Assembly: GCA_903852955.1 (NCBI GenBank)
Contig: CAINSH010000146.1
Location: forward strand, 1-14,763
Length of the DNA: 14,763 bases
From: an uncultured Actinomycetes bacterium
GTDB taxonomy: Bacteria > Actinomycetota > Actinomycetes > Nanopelagicales > Nanopelagicaceae
Reading direction: 5' to 3'
Part shown: positions 1 through 6,665 of the stretch, in pieces
Layout of the letters: the number at the start of each line of letters is the position of its first letter
Position numbering within the stretch: position 1 is the stretch's first letter
Notes under the pieces: model-generated
Seen by the model: the letters and a program-made list of their open reading frames with translations, nothing else
Told to the model about the DNA's origin: nothing
The model's database searches: none
Program-made: the position numbers and the translations under genes

Positions 1-105
1 AAAAACGGGGAAGTAGAAAGCGCACCCGATACAGATGTGGCCAAAAGTGAAGAAGAGATCAAAGGGCAACGAAACCAACCAAAAAAGAAGAAAAAGAAGA
101 AATAG
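1..105 (+). CDS. yidC: YidC/Oxa1 membrane insertase, C-terminal end only
   Basis: This is the tail of a reading frame that enters from the left edge and stops at TAG 103-105. The 34 visible residues are hydrophilic: first acidic (KNGEVESAPDTDV, then SEEEIKG), then strongly basic, ending in seven consecutive lysines. A basic, ribosome-facing cytoplasmic tail is typical of YidC in Gram-positive bacteria. The gene directly precedes jag, rsmG, parA and parB, which is the standard position of yidC in Actinobacteria. YidC inserts and folds inner-membrane proteins with or without SecYEG. No membrane segment is visible here, so the identification rests on position and tail composition. Another protein with a lysine-rich tail cannot be excluded from the sequence alone. 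Confidence 0.8.
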   Translation, partial: KNGEVESAPDTDVAKSEEEIKGQRNQPKKKKKKK

Positions 106-159
106 GACAAATCAGTACAAATAGGTTTAATTCACTACAAACCCGACAGGGAGAGCGAC

Positions 160-702
160 ATGGCAAAGACAAAAGCTGTTACAGAAGTAAAAGATGTAGC
201 AGAGGTAGAAGTTGTGGCAGAAACAGCAATCAAGCCCGTTAAAGGCGTGGCTAAACTGGAAGAAGAGGGCGATATCGCCGCTGACTACCTAGAGGCGCTA
301 CTAGATATTGCAGATCTAGATGGCGACATCGATATCGATGTCGAAAACGATCGGGCTTCTCTGGCAATTGTTGGCGGAAAGCTCAACCACCTAGTTGGCC
401 GCGACGGTGAGGTCCTAGATGCGATTCAGGAGCTAACTCGCCTGGCAGTTCAAACAGCAACAGGTGATCGCTCCCGTTTAATGCTTGATATCGATAACTT
501 CCGCGCCAACCGCCGCAAGGAGCTAACAAAGCTTGCCAACGAGATGGCCGAGGAAGCTAAGACCACTGGAAACTCAATCAAGCTAGCCCCAATGAATGCA
601 TTCGAGCGCAAAATCATCCATGACACGATTCAAGAACTTGGCCTAAGTAGCGAATCTGACGGGGAAGACCCAAGCCGCTACGTTGTTATCTATCCAGCAT
701 AA
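160..702 (+). CDS. khpB: KhpB/Jag family RNA-binding protein (KH and R3H domains)
   Basis: A 180-residue cytoplasmic RNA-binding protein. Residues 1-35 are a Val/Glu/Lys-rich, probably disordered leader. A KH domain spans about 38-113 with the GxxG loop GRDG at 80-83. An R3H domain spans about 115-180 with the diagnostic Arg-x3-His (R150, H154) and a typical SDGEDPSRYVVIYP end. In other bacteria KhpB pairs with KhpA, binds RNA broadly and influences cell elongation and division; that role is inferred here by family. The start is fixed by an AGGGAG Shine-Dalgarno at 148-153, six bases before ATG 160. It lies 54 bp after yidC and its TAA directly abuts the rsmG ATG, so the two are probably translated together. 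The typical Jag_N domain of Firmicutes proteins is absent, as is usual in Actinobacteria. Confidence 0.93.
   Translation: MAKTKAVTEVKDVAEVEVVAETAIKPVKGVAKLEEEGDIAADYLEALLDIADLDGDIDIDVENDRASLAIVGGKLNHLVGRDGEVLDAIQELTRLAVQTATGDRSRLMLDIDNFRANRRKELTKLANEMAEEAKTTGNSIKLAPMNAFERKIIHDTIQELGLSSESDGEDPSRYVVIYPA
324..343 (+). repeat. 20-bp perfect palindrome inside khpB
   Basis: The 20 bases centred between 333 and 334 read identically on both strands (core GACATCGATATCGATGTC). They encode the repetitive Asp-Ile-Asp-Ile-Asp-Val stretch of the KhpB KH domain. Alternating GAY ATC codons tend to produce ATCGAT palindromes, so protein sequence may explain it fully. No protein-binding role is known to me. 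Confidence 0.55.
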
Positions 703-1281
703 ATGCAGGTTTCACGTGAAACCCTGATCGAACGGTATTTTCCTGATATCGAGCGGGTCAAGGCCTATGCCGCTTTCCTGGAAAGCGCTGGAATTGAGCG
801 TGGGTTAATCGGCCCTCGAGAGGCAGATCGCATTTGGGAACGCCATATATTTAACTGCCTGCCGGTCACGACGCTGCTCAAAGAAGGCTCAATCGTCTTT
901 GATATCGGTTCTGGAGCAGGCCTTCCTGGAATAGTTATCGCCTTAGCCCGCCCAGATTTACATGTCACTCTTATTGAACCCCTTGAACGACGGACCGAGT
1001 TTCTAAAGCAGGCTGTTGCAGGCCTTGATATTGAGGTAATTCGAGGCCAAGCCCAAGATGTTCGGACGACAGCCCATTACGTAACAGCGCGCGCCGTTGC
1101 CCCGTTAGAGAAGTTAAAGAAGATGAGCTGGCACCTTTTAAAAACAAATGGCTCATTAATGGCGATTAAAGGTAAATCAGCCGAAGAAGAGATGAAATCG
1201 GTGCCAAAAGCCATGCTCCACGAAGTAAATTGCGAGGGAATTGAGCTTGGACGTATCGTGGAGGTTCGTAAAGGTGCTTAA
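703..1281 (+). CDS. rsmG: 16S rRNA (guanine-527 N7)-methyltransferase RsmG (GidB)
   Basis: A 192-residue class I methyltransferase that uses S-adenosylmethionine to methylate G527 of 16S rRNA; in other bacteria its loss gives low-level streptomycin resistance. Family marks are GPREADRIWERHIFNC (about 37-52), the SAM-binding motif FDIGSGAGLPGI (66-77), the acidic end of the next strand IEP (91-93), and the TARAVAPLEKL segment (128-138) followed by KGKSAEEE. Length is slightly below the usual 200-240, with a short N-terminus. ATG 703 follows the khpB stop with no gap and no separate Shine-Dalgarno, so initiation probably depends on the ribosome finishing khpB. Codons 3-7 are also a parS site (708-723), so the start codon lies within a ParB nucleation site. 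Nine bases separate its stop from parA. Confidence 0.96.
   Translation: MQVSRETLIERYFPDIERVKAYAAFLESAGIERGLIGPREADRIWERHIFNCLPVTTLLKEGSIVFDIGSGAGLPGIVIALARPDLHVTLIEPLERRTEFLKQAVAGLDIEVIRGQAQDVRTTAHYVTARAVAPLEKLKKMSWHLLKTNGSLMAIKGKSAEEEMKSVPKAMLHEVNCEGIELGRIVEVRKGA
708..723. promoter_or_regulatory. parS centromere site 1 (ParB binding), inside rsmG start
   Basis: GGTTTCACGTGAAACC is a perfect 16-bp palindrome. It matches the 14-bp core GTTTCACGTGAAAC exactly and the B. subtilis 16-mer TGTTTCACGTGAAACA at 14 of 16 positions, differing only at the outermost pair. ParB loads here and spreads to organise the origin region. The site is read in frame as Val-Ser-Arg-Glu-Thr of RsmG. The cognate parA and parB lie 0.6-1.5 kb downstream. 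Confidence 0.93.
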
Positions 1282-1290
1282 CTAGCGCCC

Positions 1291-2202
1291 GTGGATGATT
1301 CACGTGAAACAAAACAGGTAGTCGGAGTTCGCCGGCTTAAAGAGGCGATGGCCAAACCCGCCTCCCTTCGAATCATCACTGTCGCCAACCAAAAGGGCGG
1401 GGTAGGTAAAACCACAACCACAGTAAATCTTGCAGCAGCCCTTTCTATGGGTGGGCTACGTGTGGCTGTTATAGATCTTGATCCTCAGGGAAATGCATCC
1501 ACCGCGCTGGGAGTTGAACACCTAGAAAACCCTGGAATTTATGAAGTTCTGATGGGTGATATCTCTTTGGCCAAAGCCAGCCAAAAAGTCAAAGGTTTTC
1601 CTTCACTGGAATGCATTTCTTCAAACACATCCCTTGCACAAGCTGAAATTGAATTAGTACCAATGGTTGCTCGCGAGATGCGATTAAAAGATGCAATTGA
1701 TGAATTAGCAACTGAACGAAGTAACACAGGTGAACCACTTGATTATATTTTTATCGATTGCCCACCAAGTTTAGGTTTATTAACAATTAATGCATTGACC
1801 GCTGCCAAAGAAATGTTGGTTCCTATTCAATGTGAGTACTACGCACTTGAAGGTTTGTCTCAACTATTAAAAACTTTTGATCTAGTTAAGAAGCGCCTAA
1901 ATCCTTCACTAAGACTTTCAACATTTGTATTAACCATGTTTGATAGTCGAACACGTCTTGCAAATGATGTTGCTGAAGAAATTCGTAAACACTACCCAAA
2001 TGAATTAATTGATATTCCTGTGCCTCGCGCAGTTCGTGTATCTGAAGCACCAGGCTTTAATCAAACCGTAATGACATATGACGCAGCATCACCAGGTGCA
2101 ATTGCTTATATGTCTGTTGCACGCGAATTAGCAGAGCGCGGAAAACCATTTGATTCAAACGTTGTTTCAATTAACTACAAACGCGAAGGTGAGATTGCAT
2201 AG
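1291..2202 (+). CDS. parA: ParA/Soj chromosome-partitioning ATPase
   Basis: A 303-residue ParA-family ATPase that dimerises on ATP, binds nucleoid DNA non-specifically and is stimulated by ParB to move origins apart. It shows the deviant Walker A box KGGVGKTT (35-42, signature Lys35 and P-loop Lys40), the Walker A' segment DLDPQGNAS (62-70), and Walker B FIDCPPS (154-160). The C-terminal DIPVPRAVRVSEAP segment (241-254) is typical of the family. The GTG start at 1291 has no clear Shine-Dalgarno. An internal ATG at 1348 (residue 20) is the alternative, and it would still keep the whole ATPase domain. parS site 2 overlaps codons 2-7, so ParB bound there could repress or shape parA expression. 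Base composition changes sharply within the gene: the first third is GC-richer, like khpB and rsmG, and the rest is AT-rich. Confidence 0.96.
   Translation: MDDSRETKQVVGVRRLKEAMAKPASLRIITVANQKGGVGKTTTTVNLAAALSMGGLRVAVIDLDPQGNASTALGVEHLENPGIYEVLMGDISLAKASQKVKGFPSLECISSNTSLAQAEIELVPMVAREMRLKDAIDELATERSNTGEPLDYIFIDCPPSLGLLTINALTAAKEMLVPIQCEYYALEGLSQLLKTFDLVKKRLNPSLRLSTFVLTMFDSRTRLANDVAEEIRKHYPNELIDIPVPRAVRVSEAPGFNQTVMTYDAASPGAIAYMSVARELAERGKPFDSNVVSINYKREGEIA
1296..1311. promoter_or_regulatory. parS centromere site 2 (ParB binding), inside parA start
   Basis: TGATTCACGTGAAACA matches the consensus 16-mer TGTTTCACGTGAAACA at 15 of 16 positions, with T to A at the third base. Its centre is 588 bp from the centre of parS site 1. 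It is translated in frame as part of Asp-Asp-Ser-Arg-Glu-Thr at the ParA N-terminus. Its place at the parA start codon fits both centromere function and autoregulation by ParB; the second role is inference. Confidence 0.9.
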
Positions 2203-3065
2203 TGGCACGTCGTGGCGGACTAGGCACAAACCTAGATGCATTGATTCCAACTTCATTAACTGTTGATGGAACTGAAGTAGCAACACAAAACGAAGTTGAT
2301 ATTAACTCTATTGTTGCAAACCCTCGCCAACCCCGTAGTTATTTCGATCCCGAAGCACTCGCAGAGTTAACTGCATCAATTAAAGAGATTGGAATTTTGC
2401 AACCTCCTGTAGTGCGATCAAAACCAAACGGCACATATGAATTAATTATGGGTGAGCGTCGTTATCGCGCAGCTAAAGCCGCTGGCTTAACAAAAATTCC
2501 GGTAATTATTCGCCAAACCCCAGACAATGAATTACTACGTGAAGCACTTATTGAAAACATTCATCGCAGTCAACTTAATGCACTAGAAGAAGCTGCTGCC
2601 TACACCCAACTTTTAACTGACTTTAACTGCACACATGAAGAGCTTGCTGCCAAACTAGGACGTTCTCGCCCGCTCATTTCTAACACAATTCGTTTAATGG
2701 CTTTGCCAACTAGTGTGCAACAAAAACTGATCAATGGTTCATTAAGCGCCGGTCATGCACGTGCATTGCTAGGTTTGTCTGACGCGCAAGAGATTGAAAA
2801 ACTAGCGGCACGAATAATCGCGCAAGGTCTAAGCGTTCGCGCGGTCGAAGAGATTATTTCAATTGGTGCACCAAAACGAAAAGGTGCAAAGAAGTTAAAG
2901 AACGTTAAATCTGCCAGCCCTGAACTTCAGGAAATTGCTGATGAAATCGGCGACGCATTAGATACACGAGTTTCTATTCAAGGCAGCATAAATAAAGGAA
3001 CAATTGTTATTGAGTTTGCCGGAACTGCTGATTTAAAAAGAATCGCCAAAGCAATTCAAAGTTAG
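2202..3065 (+). CDS. parB: ParB/Spo0J chromosome-partitioning CTPase and parS-binding protein
   Basis: A 287-residue ParB. The N-terminal GLGTNLDALIP (6-16) corresponds to the conserved ParA-contacting peptide. The CTP-binding N-domain has NPRQPR (40-45), the GERRYRAAK box (84-92) and ENIHRSQLNALEEA (118-131). A helix-turn-helix parS-reading region lies at about 144-165 (THEELAAKLGRSRPLISN), followed by a Lys-rich linker (about 224-237) and a C-terminal dimerisation domain. ParB loads at parS as a CTP-gated clamp, slides onto flanking DNA and stimulates ParA. Its GTG start shares one base with the parA TAG stop (2202), so the pair is translationally coupled. The gene ends tail-to-tail with the aminotransferase: the two stop codons overlap by 3 bp, leaving no room for a terminator. 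Confidence 0.96.
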   Translation: MARRGGLGTNLDALIPTSLTVDGTEVATQNEVDINSIVANPRQPRSYFDPEALAELTASIKEIGILQPPVVRSKPNGTYELIMGERRYRAAKAAGLTKIPVIIRQTPDNELLREALIENIHRSQLNALEEAAAYTQLLTDFNCTHEELAAKLGRSRPLISNTIRLMALPTSVQQKLINGSLSAGHARALLGLSDAQEIEKLAARIIAQGLSVRAVEEIISIGAPKRKGAKKLKNVKSASPELQEIADEIGDALDTRVSIQGSINKGTIVIEFAGTADLKRIAKAIQS

Positions 3066-4324
3066 TTCAGCTGGTTTCCACCACGGCGTGACATCTCGGT
3101 TTTAATAACCCCACCCAATGCTTTAACACCTTCGCGAATTCGCTCTGGGGTTGGGTAGCAATACGACAAGCGCATAGACCAAGAACCAAAACCGTCAGCA
3201 TAAAATGCAGTCCCAGGTACGTATGCAACCTTGGCAACAATTGCTTTAGGCATTAACGCCTTAGTGTCGATTTCAGGGGGCAAAGTAACCCAAACATAAA
3301 ATCCACCACCTGGTTTTGTCCACTTAGCAGTTGCAGGGAAAAATTCATCTAATGATTCCAACATTGCATCACGACGAACCTTGTATAGATCGCAAAAAGA
3401 TGCAATCTGATCTCTCCAGGGTTGATCGGCTAAATAACTAGAAATAGTTAACTGTGAAAAATTAGATGGGCAAAGAATTGAAGACTCACTGGCAATAATT
3501 AATTTTTCTTTTAAAGATGGCGGGACAAGGGCCCAACCCACTCGCATCCCCGGAGCAATTGTTTTGGAGAACGAACCAAGATAGATAACATTTTCAGAGT
3601 CTTCAGCACGCATTGCATTGGGAGATGGCTTATCAAAACCCAACAGGCCGTAAGGATTATCTTCCACAACAAAAATTCCCTCAGTACGGCAGATAGTTAA
3701 AATTTCAGTACGACGATCTGCCGGAAGTAGAACACCGGATGGGTTTTGGTAATTTGGAATTGTGTACAAGAACTTTATCCGTCGTCCCGCGGCGCGGACA
3801 TTTTTAATCGCCACACGTAAAGCTTCTGGGACTAGACCTAATTCATCGGTTTCAACATGGACAACAGAAGCCTCATATTGATGGAAAGTGCCAAGTGCTC
3901 CAACATATGAAGGCGCTTCAGCTAAAACAACATCGCCTGGATCAATAAAGATTCGCGAGATTAAATCAAGGGCTTGCTGCGAACCAGTTGTTACCAAAAC
4001 ATCATCTGGGTTCGCACGGATTCCTTCTAGCGCCATTACTTCACAGATTTGCTCGCGTAGTTTTGGATGCCCTTGTCCGCTGCCATACTGCAACGCTTCG
4101 GCGCCGTTAGTTAAAATCAACTTCTGAACTACATCAGCCATCATTCCCATAGGTAGCGCAGAAAGATTTGGCATTCCACCAGCTAAAGAAACAATTTCGG
4201 GCCGAGAAGCAACGGCAAACAGAGAACGAATCTCACTTGGCTTCATATGCGCGGCACGTCCAGCAAAGCGCTCCTCAAGATTTTGAGGTGCACCGGTAGC
4301 AAAACGAGGCGTTACTTCAGACAT
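3062..4324 (-). CDS. PLP-dependent aminotransferase, fold type I (class I/II, LysN/MocR-like catalytic domain)
   Basis: A 420-residue aminotransferase of the group that includes 2-aminoadipate aminotransferase (LysN) and the catalytic part of MocR regulators. There is no N-terminal winged helix, so it is an enzyme and not a MocR regulator. Visible are SLAGGMPN (46-53), YGSGQGHPKLRE (80-91), TTGSQQALDL (112-121), YTIPNYQNPSG (187-197), EDNPYGLL (221-228, Asp222 expected to pair with the PLP ring nitrogen) and SFSKTIAPGMRVGW (251-264, with Lys254 the Schiff-base lysine). The C-terminal MRLSYCYP supplies a probable carboxylate-binding Arg. Substrate cannot be read from sequence; aminoadipate, branched-chain or aromatic substrates are possible. 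Start ATG 4324 has a GGGAGA Shine-Dalgarno at 4333-4338, eight bases away. It lies 41 bp after cwlM in the same direction and is the last gene of the minus-strand run. Confidence 0.9.
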   Translation of the reverse strand: MSEVTPRFATGAPQNLEERFAGRAAHMKPSEIRSLFAVASRPEIVSLAGGMPNLSALPMGMMADVVQKLILTNGAEALQYGSGQGHPKLREQICEVMALEGIRANPDDVLVTTGSQQALDLISRIFIDPGDVVLAEAPSYVGALGTFHQYEASVVHVETDELGLVPEALRVAIKNVRAAGRRIKFLYTIPNYQNPSGVLLPADRRTEILTICRTEGIFVVEDNPYGLLGFDKPSPNAMRAEDSENVIYLGSFSKTIAPGMRVGWALVPPSLKEKLIIASESSILCPSNFSQLTISSYLADQPWRDQIASFCDLYKVRRDAMLESLDEFFPATAKWTKPGGGFYVWVTLPPEIDTKALMPKAIVAKVAYVPGTAFYADGFGSWSMRLSYCYPTPERIREGVKALGGVIKTEMSRRGGNQLN

Positions 4325-4332
4325 GGCTTAAG

Positions 4333-4338
4333 TCTCCC
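4333..4338 (-). promoter_or_regulatory. Shine-Dalgarno for the aminotransferase
   Basis: GGGAGA on the minus strand lies eight bases before ATG 4324. It supports independent translation initiation of the last gene in this run despite the short 41-bp gap from the gene before it. Confidence 0.7.
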
Positions 4339-4365
4339 ATATGCCAGCTAGAGCCAGCACACTAA

Positions 4366-5358
4366 TTAACGGCGAATACCAGCTTTACGCAGATCTGAAA
4401 TACGCAAAGTTCCAGTTTTTGCATCATCTTCAGCCGCCAAATACAGCCGTTGTATTGAAATAACTAAAGCTTCAGCAATTACGTCACGAAAATCAGGACG
4501 AGACATTCGACCTATGTCGCCAGGATTAGTTTTATACCCCAAATCAATTCGAACCGCCGGAGCCTTTGTTAACCGTAATAAATCCCACGTCATGGCATGG
4601 GTACGGCAGTTAGCAAAATCAGTACGTGCACATATTTCACGCTGAACTAAAGATGCAAACCGCTCACCAACAATTGAATGCACGCCGTGTGCGTCACTAC
4701 CGTAAAAATAAGTTGCAGCGCCATGTGCATTTTCATTCTTATAACTATCTTCATGTAAAGAAATCATTAGATCGGCGTTACTGTTATTTGCAAAAGCTAT
4801 TCGTTCGCTTTCACTTGGATTATTAGTTGCACCTCGAGTCAAAAATACTGATGCACCTAACGCTAATAAACGTCCTTCTGTTCGAACCGCAACATCGTAA
4901 ACGAGAGGGTCTTCACCTTCAGGATTTAAAACAATAGTTTTGTTTGCAAGTGCTGGTCCACGGTTTCGCTGTGTAGCACTTTCACGCATTGCAGCAGGCG
5001 CGCCACCGGAAACGATTTTAGTTAATCTAATCAAAGCAATTATCGTTGCTGGTCCACACTTGCCATCAATTGCAATACCTACTGATTTTTGGAAATCTTT
5101 AACCGCAATTTCAGTGCGCGGGCCATAAATCCCATCTACACGACCACAATCAAAACCCATCTCAGTTAGTCGAGATTGCAATGCTGCAACATCATCTCCG
5201 CGCATCAAGGGCGCTTCCTGAAGATTTAGTGAGCGATCACCTAACTTCCACCGAGCTTCTTCTAATGCACGTGCCGTCTGGTCATCAACAATTCCCGTGA
5301 CACTTAAGCCACGGGACTGTTGAAATGATCGGATATCCGACTCGTCTAAATGGGACAT
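4366..5358 (-). CDS. cwlM: CwlM-like protein: peptidoglycan-binding repeats plus degenerate amidase_3 domain
   Basis: A 330-residue protein without signal peptide or membrane segment. It has half of one peptidoglycan-binding repeat (about 8-38, ending RGLSVTGIVDDQT), a complete repeat (about 50-112, FQKSVGIAIDGKCGPAT) and an N-acetylmuramoyl-L-alanine amidase_3 fold (about 139-310). In an active amidase_3 the first strand ends in DPGHGG, whose His binds zinc. Here it reads LNPEGED (144-150) with no His. SLHED keeps a His at 202, but the usual catalytic Glu near the end is Asp272 (RIDLGY). The cytoplasmic location, lost active-site residues and neighbours trxB-trxA and parB match mycobacterial CwlM, a PknB-controlled activator of MurA, so a regulatory role is likelier than wall cutting. 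The start is fixed by an in-frame TAA at 5362-5364, two codons upstream. It lies 7 bp after trxA with no Shine-Dalgarno, so coupling is probable. Confidence 0.85.
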   Translation of the reverse strand: MSHLDESDIRSFQQSRGLSVTGIVDDQTARALEEARWKLGDRSLNLQEAPLMRGDDVAALQSRLTEMGFDCGRVDGIYGPRTEIAVKDFQKSVGIAIDGKCGPATIIALIRLTKIVSGGAPAAMRESATQRNRGPALANKTIVLNPEGEDPLVYDVAVRTEGRLLALGASVFLTRGATNNPSESERIAFANNSNADLMISLHEDSYKNENAHGAATYFYGSDAHGVHSIVGERFASLVQREICARTDFANCRTHAMTWDLLRLTKAPAVRIDLGYKTNPGDIGRMSRPDFRDVIAEALVISIQRLYLAAEDDAKTGTLRISDLRKAGIRR

Positions 5359-5365
5359 GAATTAA

Positions 5366-5689
5366 CTACGAAATAAAGCTTTCAAGTTCCTTCAACATCG
5401 CAGGCTTTGGCTTTGCGCCAACAATTGTCTTTACAACTTCACCATTGACATAAACATTCATTGTAGGAATAGATGTGATTCCGTATTTGATTGCAATCGC
5501 AGACTCTTCATCAGTGTTGAGTTTTACAATCTTTAACTTTGAACCGTATTCATCGGAGATTTCCTCAAGAATTGGACCAACGGCACGGCATGGACCACAC
5601 CATTCAGCCCAGAAATCGACCAATACAGGGGTGCTGCTCTTTAGTACCTCAGCATCGAAAGTTGCTGTTGTTACTTTGCTCGTAGCCAT
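5366..5689 (-). CDS. trxA: Thioredoxin
   Basis: A 107-residue classical thioredoxin, the full usual length. It carries the redox motif WCGPC at 30-34 within VDFWAEWCGPC, the partly buried Asp25 in VDFW, and cis-Pro75 in SIPT. It reduces disulfides in cytoplasmic proteins such as ribonucleotide reductase and peroxiredoxins, and is itself re-reduced by the thioredoxin reductase encoded just upstream. A strong AAGGAG Shine-Dalgarno (5696-5701) sits six bases before ATG 5689, in the 37-bp gap after trxB. The trxB-trxA-cwlM order is the one found in mycobacteria. Confidence 0.97.
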   Translation of the reverse strand: MATSKVTTATFDAEVLKSSTPVLVDFWAEWCGPCRAVGPILEEISDEYGSKLKIVKLNTDEESAIAIKYGITSIPTMNVYVNGEVVKTIVGAKPKPAMLKELESFIS

Positions 5690-5695
5690 TTTTTA

Positions 5696-5701
5696 CTCCT
5701 T
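5696..5701 (-). promoter_or_regulatory. Shine-Dalgarno for trxA
   Basis: AAGGAG on the minus strand, six bases before ATG 5689. It is the strongest ribosome binding site in the window and fits high thioredoxin production. Confidence 0.8.
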
Positions 5702-5726
5702 GATATCTGTTGTTTGTGTGAGAACT

Positions 5727-6665
5727 TTAATGTCCAGCTAAGAATTTCTCTGCATCTAAAGCCGCGGCACAGCCCGAACCTGCTGCTGTAATTGCTTGAC
5801 GATAGGTGTGATCGACGAGGTCACCACAGGCAAAAACCCCTTGTATGTTTGTGCGCGTTGACCGCCCTTCAGCTTTTACATAACCTTCATCATCTAAATC
5901 TATCTGTCCCAACAGAAGTTCACTGCGCGGGATATGTCCGATTGCTACAAACAACCCCGTGAAGTCGCGAGTTGATTCAGTTCCATCAACAGTATTACGC
6001 AGCTTCAATCCAGATACTTTGTCTGCACCTAATACATCAATAACTTCGGTATTCCACAAGAATTCAATTTTTGGATTTGCGGCAGCGCGCTCAGCCATAA
6101 TTTTGGATGCACGCAAAGTATCGCGGCGGTGGATTAGAACCACCTTTTCTGCAAAGCGCGTAAGGAAAGTTGCCTCTTCAACCGCTGAGTCTCCCCCGCC
6201 TACAACTGCAATTGTTTGTCCGCGGAAAAAGAAACCGTCACACGTTGCACACCATGAAACACCATGACCTGACAAACGCTTTTCATTCTCCAAACCAATT
6301 TCACGGTAGGCACTTCCTGTAGCCAGAATTACCGATTTAGCTCTAACAGTATTTCCTGAGCCATCTTTTAAAACTTTTATCTCAGAAGTTAAATCCATTT
6401 CAACAATATCGTCAGTAATTAACTCTGCACCAAATCGCTTGGCTTGCTTGCGCATGTTATCCATTAAATCTGGGCCCATAACGCCATCAATAAAACCAGG
6501 GAAGTTTTCCACCTCAGTTGTATTCATGAGCGCACCGCCTGCGGTGACTGATCCTTCATAAATAATTGGATCTAATTGCGCACGCGATGCATAAATTGCA
6601 GCCGTATATCCAGCCGGACCTGAGCCGACGATAACTACATTTCGCACATCATTTTTCTCAACCAT
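5727..6665 (-). CDS. trxB: Thioredoxin reductase (NADPH, FAD)
   Basis: A 312-residue low-molecular-weight thioredoxin reductase. The FAD-binding Rossmann motif is [13 protein letters not shown] (11-23). The redox-active CATC (139-142) sits in the NADPH domain. The NADPH Rossmann motif is [12 protein letters not shown] (154-165), and HRRDTLRA (179-186) contacts the NADPH 2'-phosphate. The second FAD motif VFACGDLVD (277-285) is near the end. It passes electrons from NADPH through FAD and the CATC pair to thioredoxin. ATG 6665 is preceded by AAGGGGG (6670-6676). It follows murJ by 31 bp. In mycobacteria sigM and its anti-sigma gene lie between murJ and trxB; here they are absent. Confidence 0.97.
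   Translation of the reverse strand: MVEKNDVRNVVIVGSGPAGYTAAIYASRAQLDPIIYEGSVTAGGALMNTTEVENFPGFIDGVMGPDLMDNMRKQAKRFGAELITDDIVEMDLTSEIKVLKDGSGNTVRAKSVILATGSAYREIGLENEKRLSGHGVSWCATCDGFFFRGQTIAVVGGGDSAVEEATFLTRFAEKVVLIHRRDTLRASKIMAERAAANPKIEFLWNTEVIDVLGADKVSGLKLRNTVDGTESTRDFTGLFVAIGHIPRSELLLGQIDLDDEGYVKAEGRSTRTNIQGVFACGDLVDHTYRQAITAAGSGCAAALDAEKFLAGH

Noticed and set aside
4341..4356. Repeated GCCAGC in the gap between cwlM and the aminotransferase, considered as a terminator or operator.
   Set aside because: The copies are direct repeats, not inverted, with no T-run; the next gene has its own Shine-Dalgarno and same-strand continuation is likelier.
4626..4826. Open frames on the strand opposite cwlM, trxB, murJ and others, considered as overlapping antisense genes.
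   Set aside because: They lack ribosome binding sites and recognisable domains, and mirror the codon bias of well-supported genes on the other strand.
5050..5058. TGGTCCACA, one mismatch from a DnaA box (TTGTCCACA).
   Set aside because: A single isolated near-match inside cwlM coding sequence, with no cluster or AT-rich unwinding element; oriC should lie beyond yidC, outside the window.
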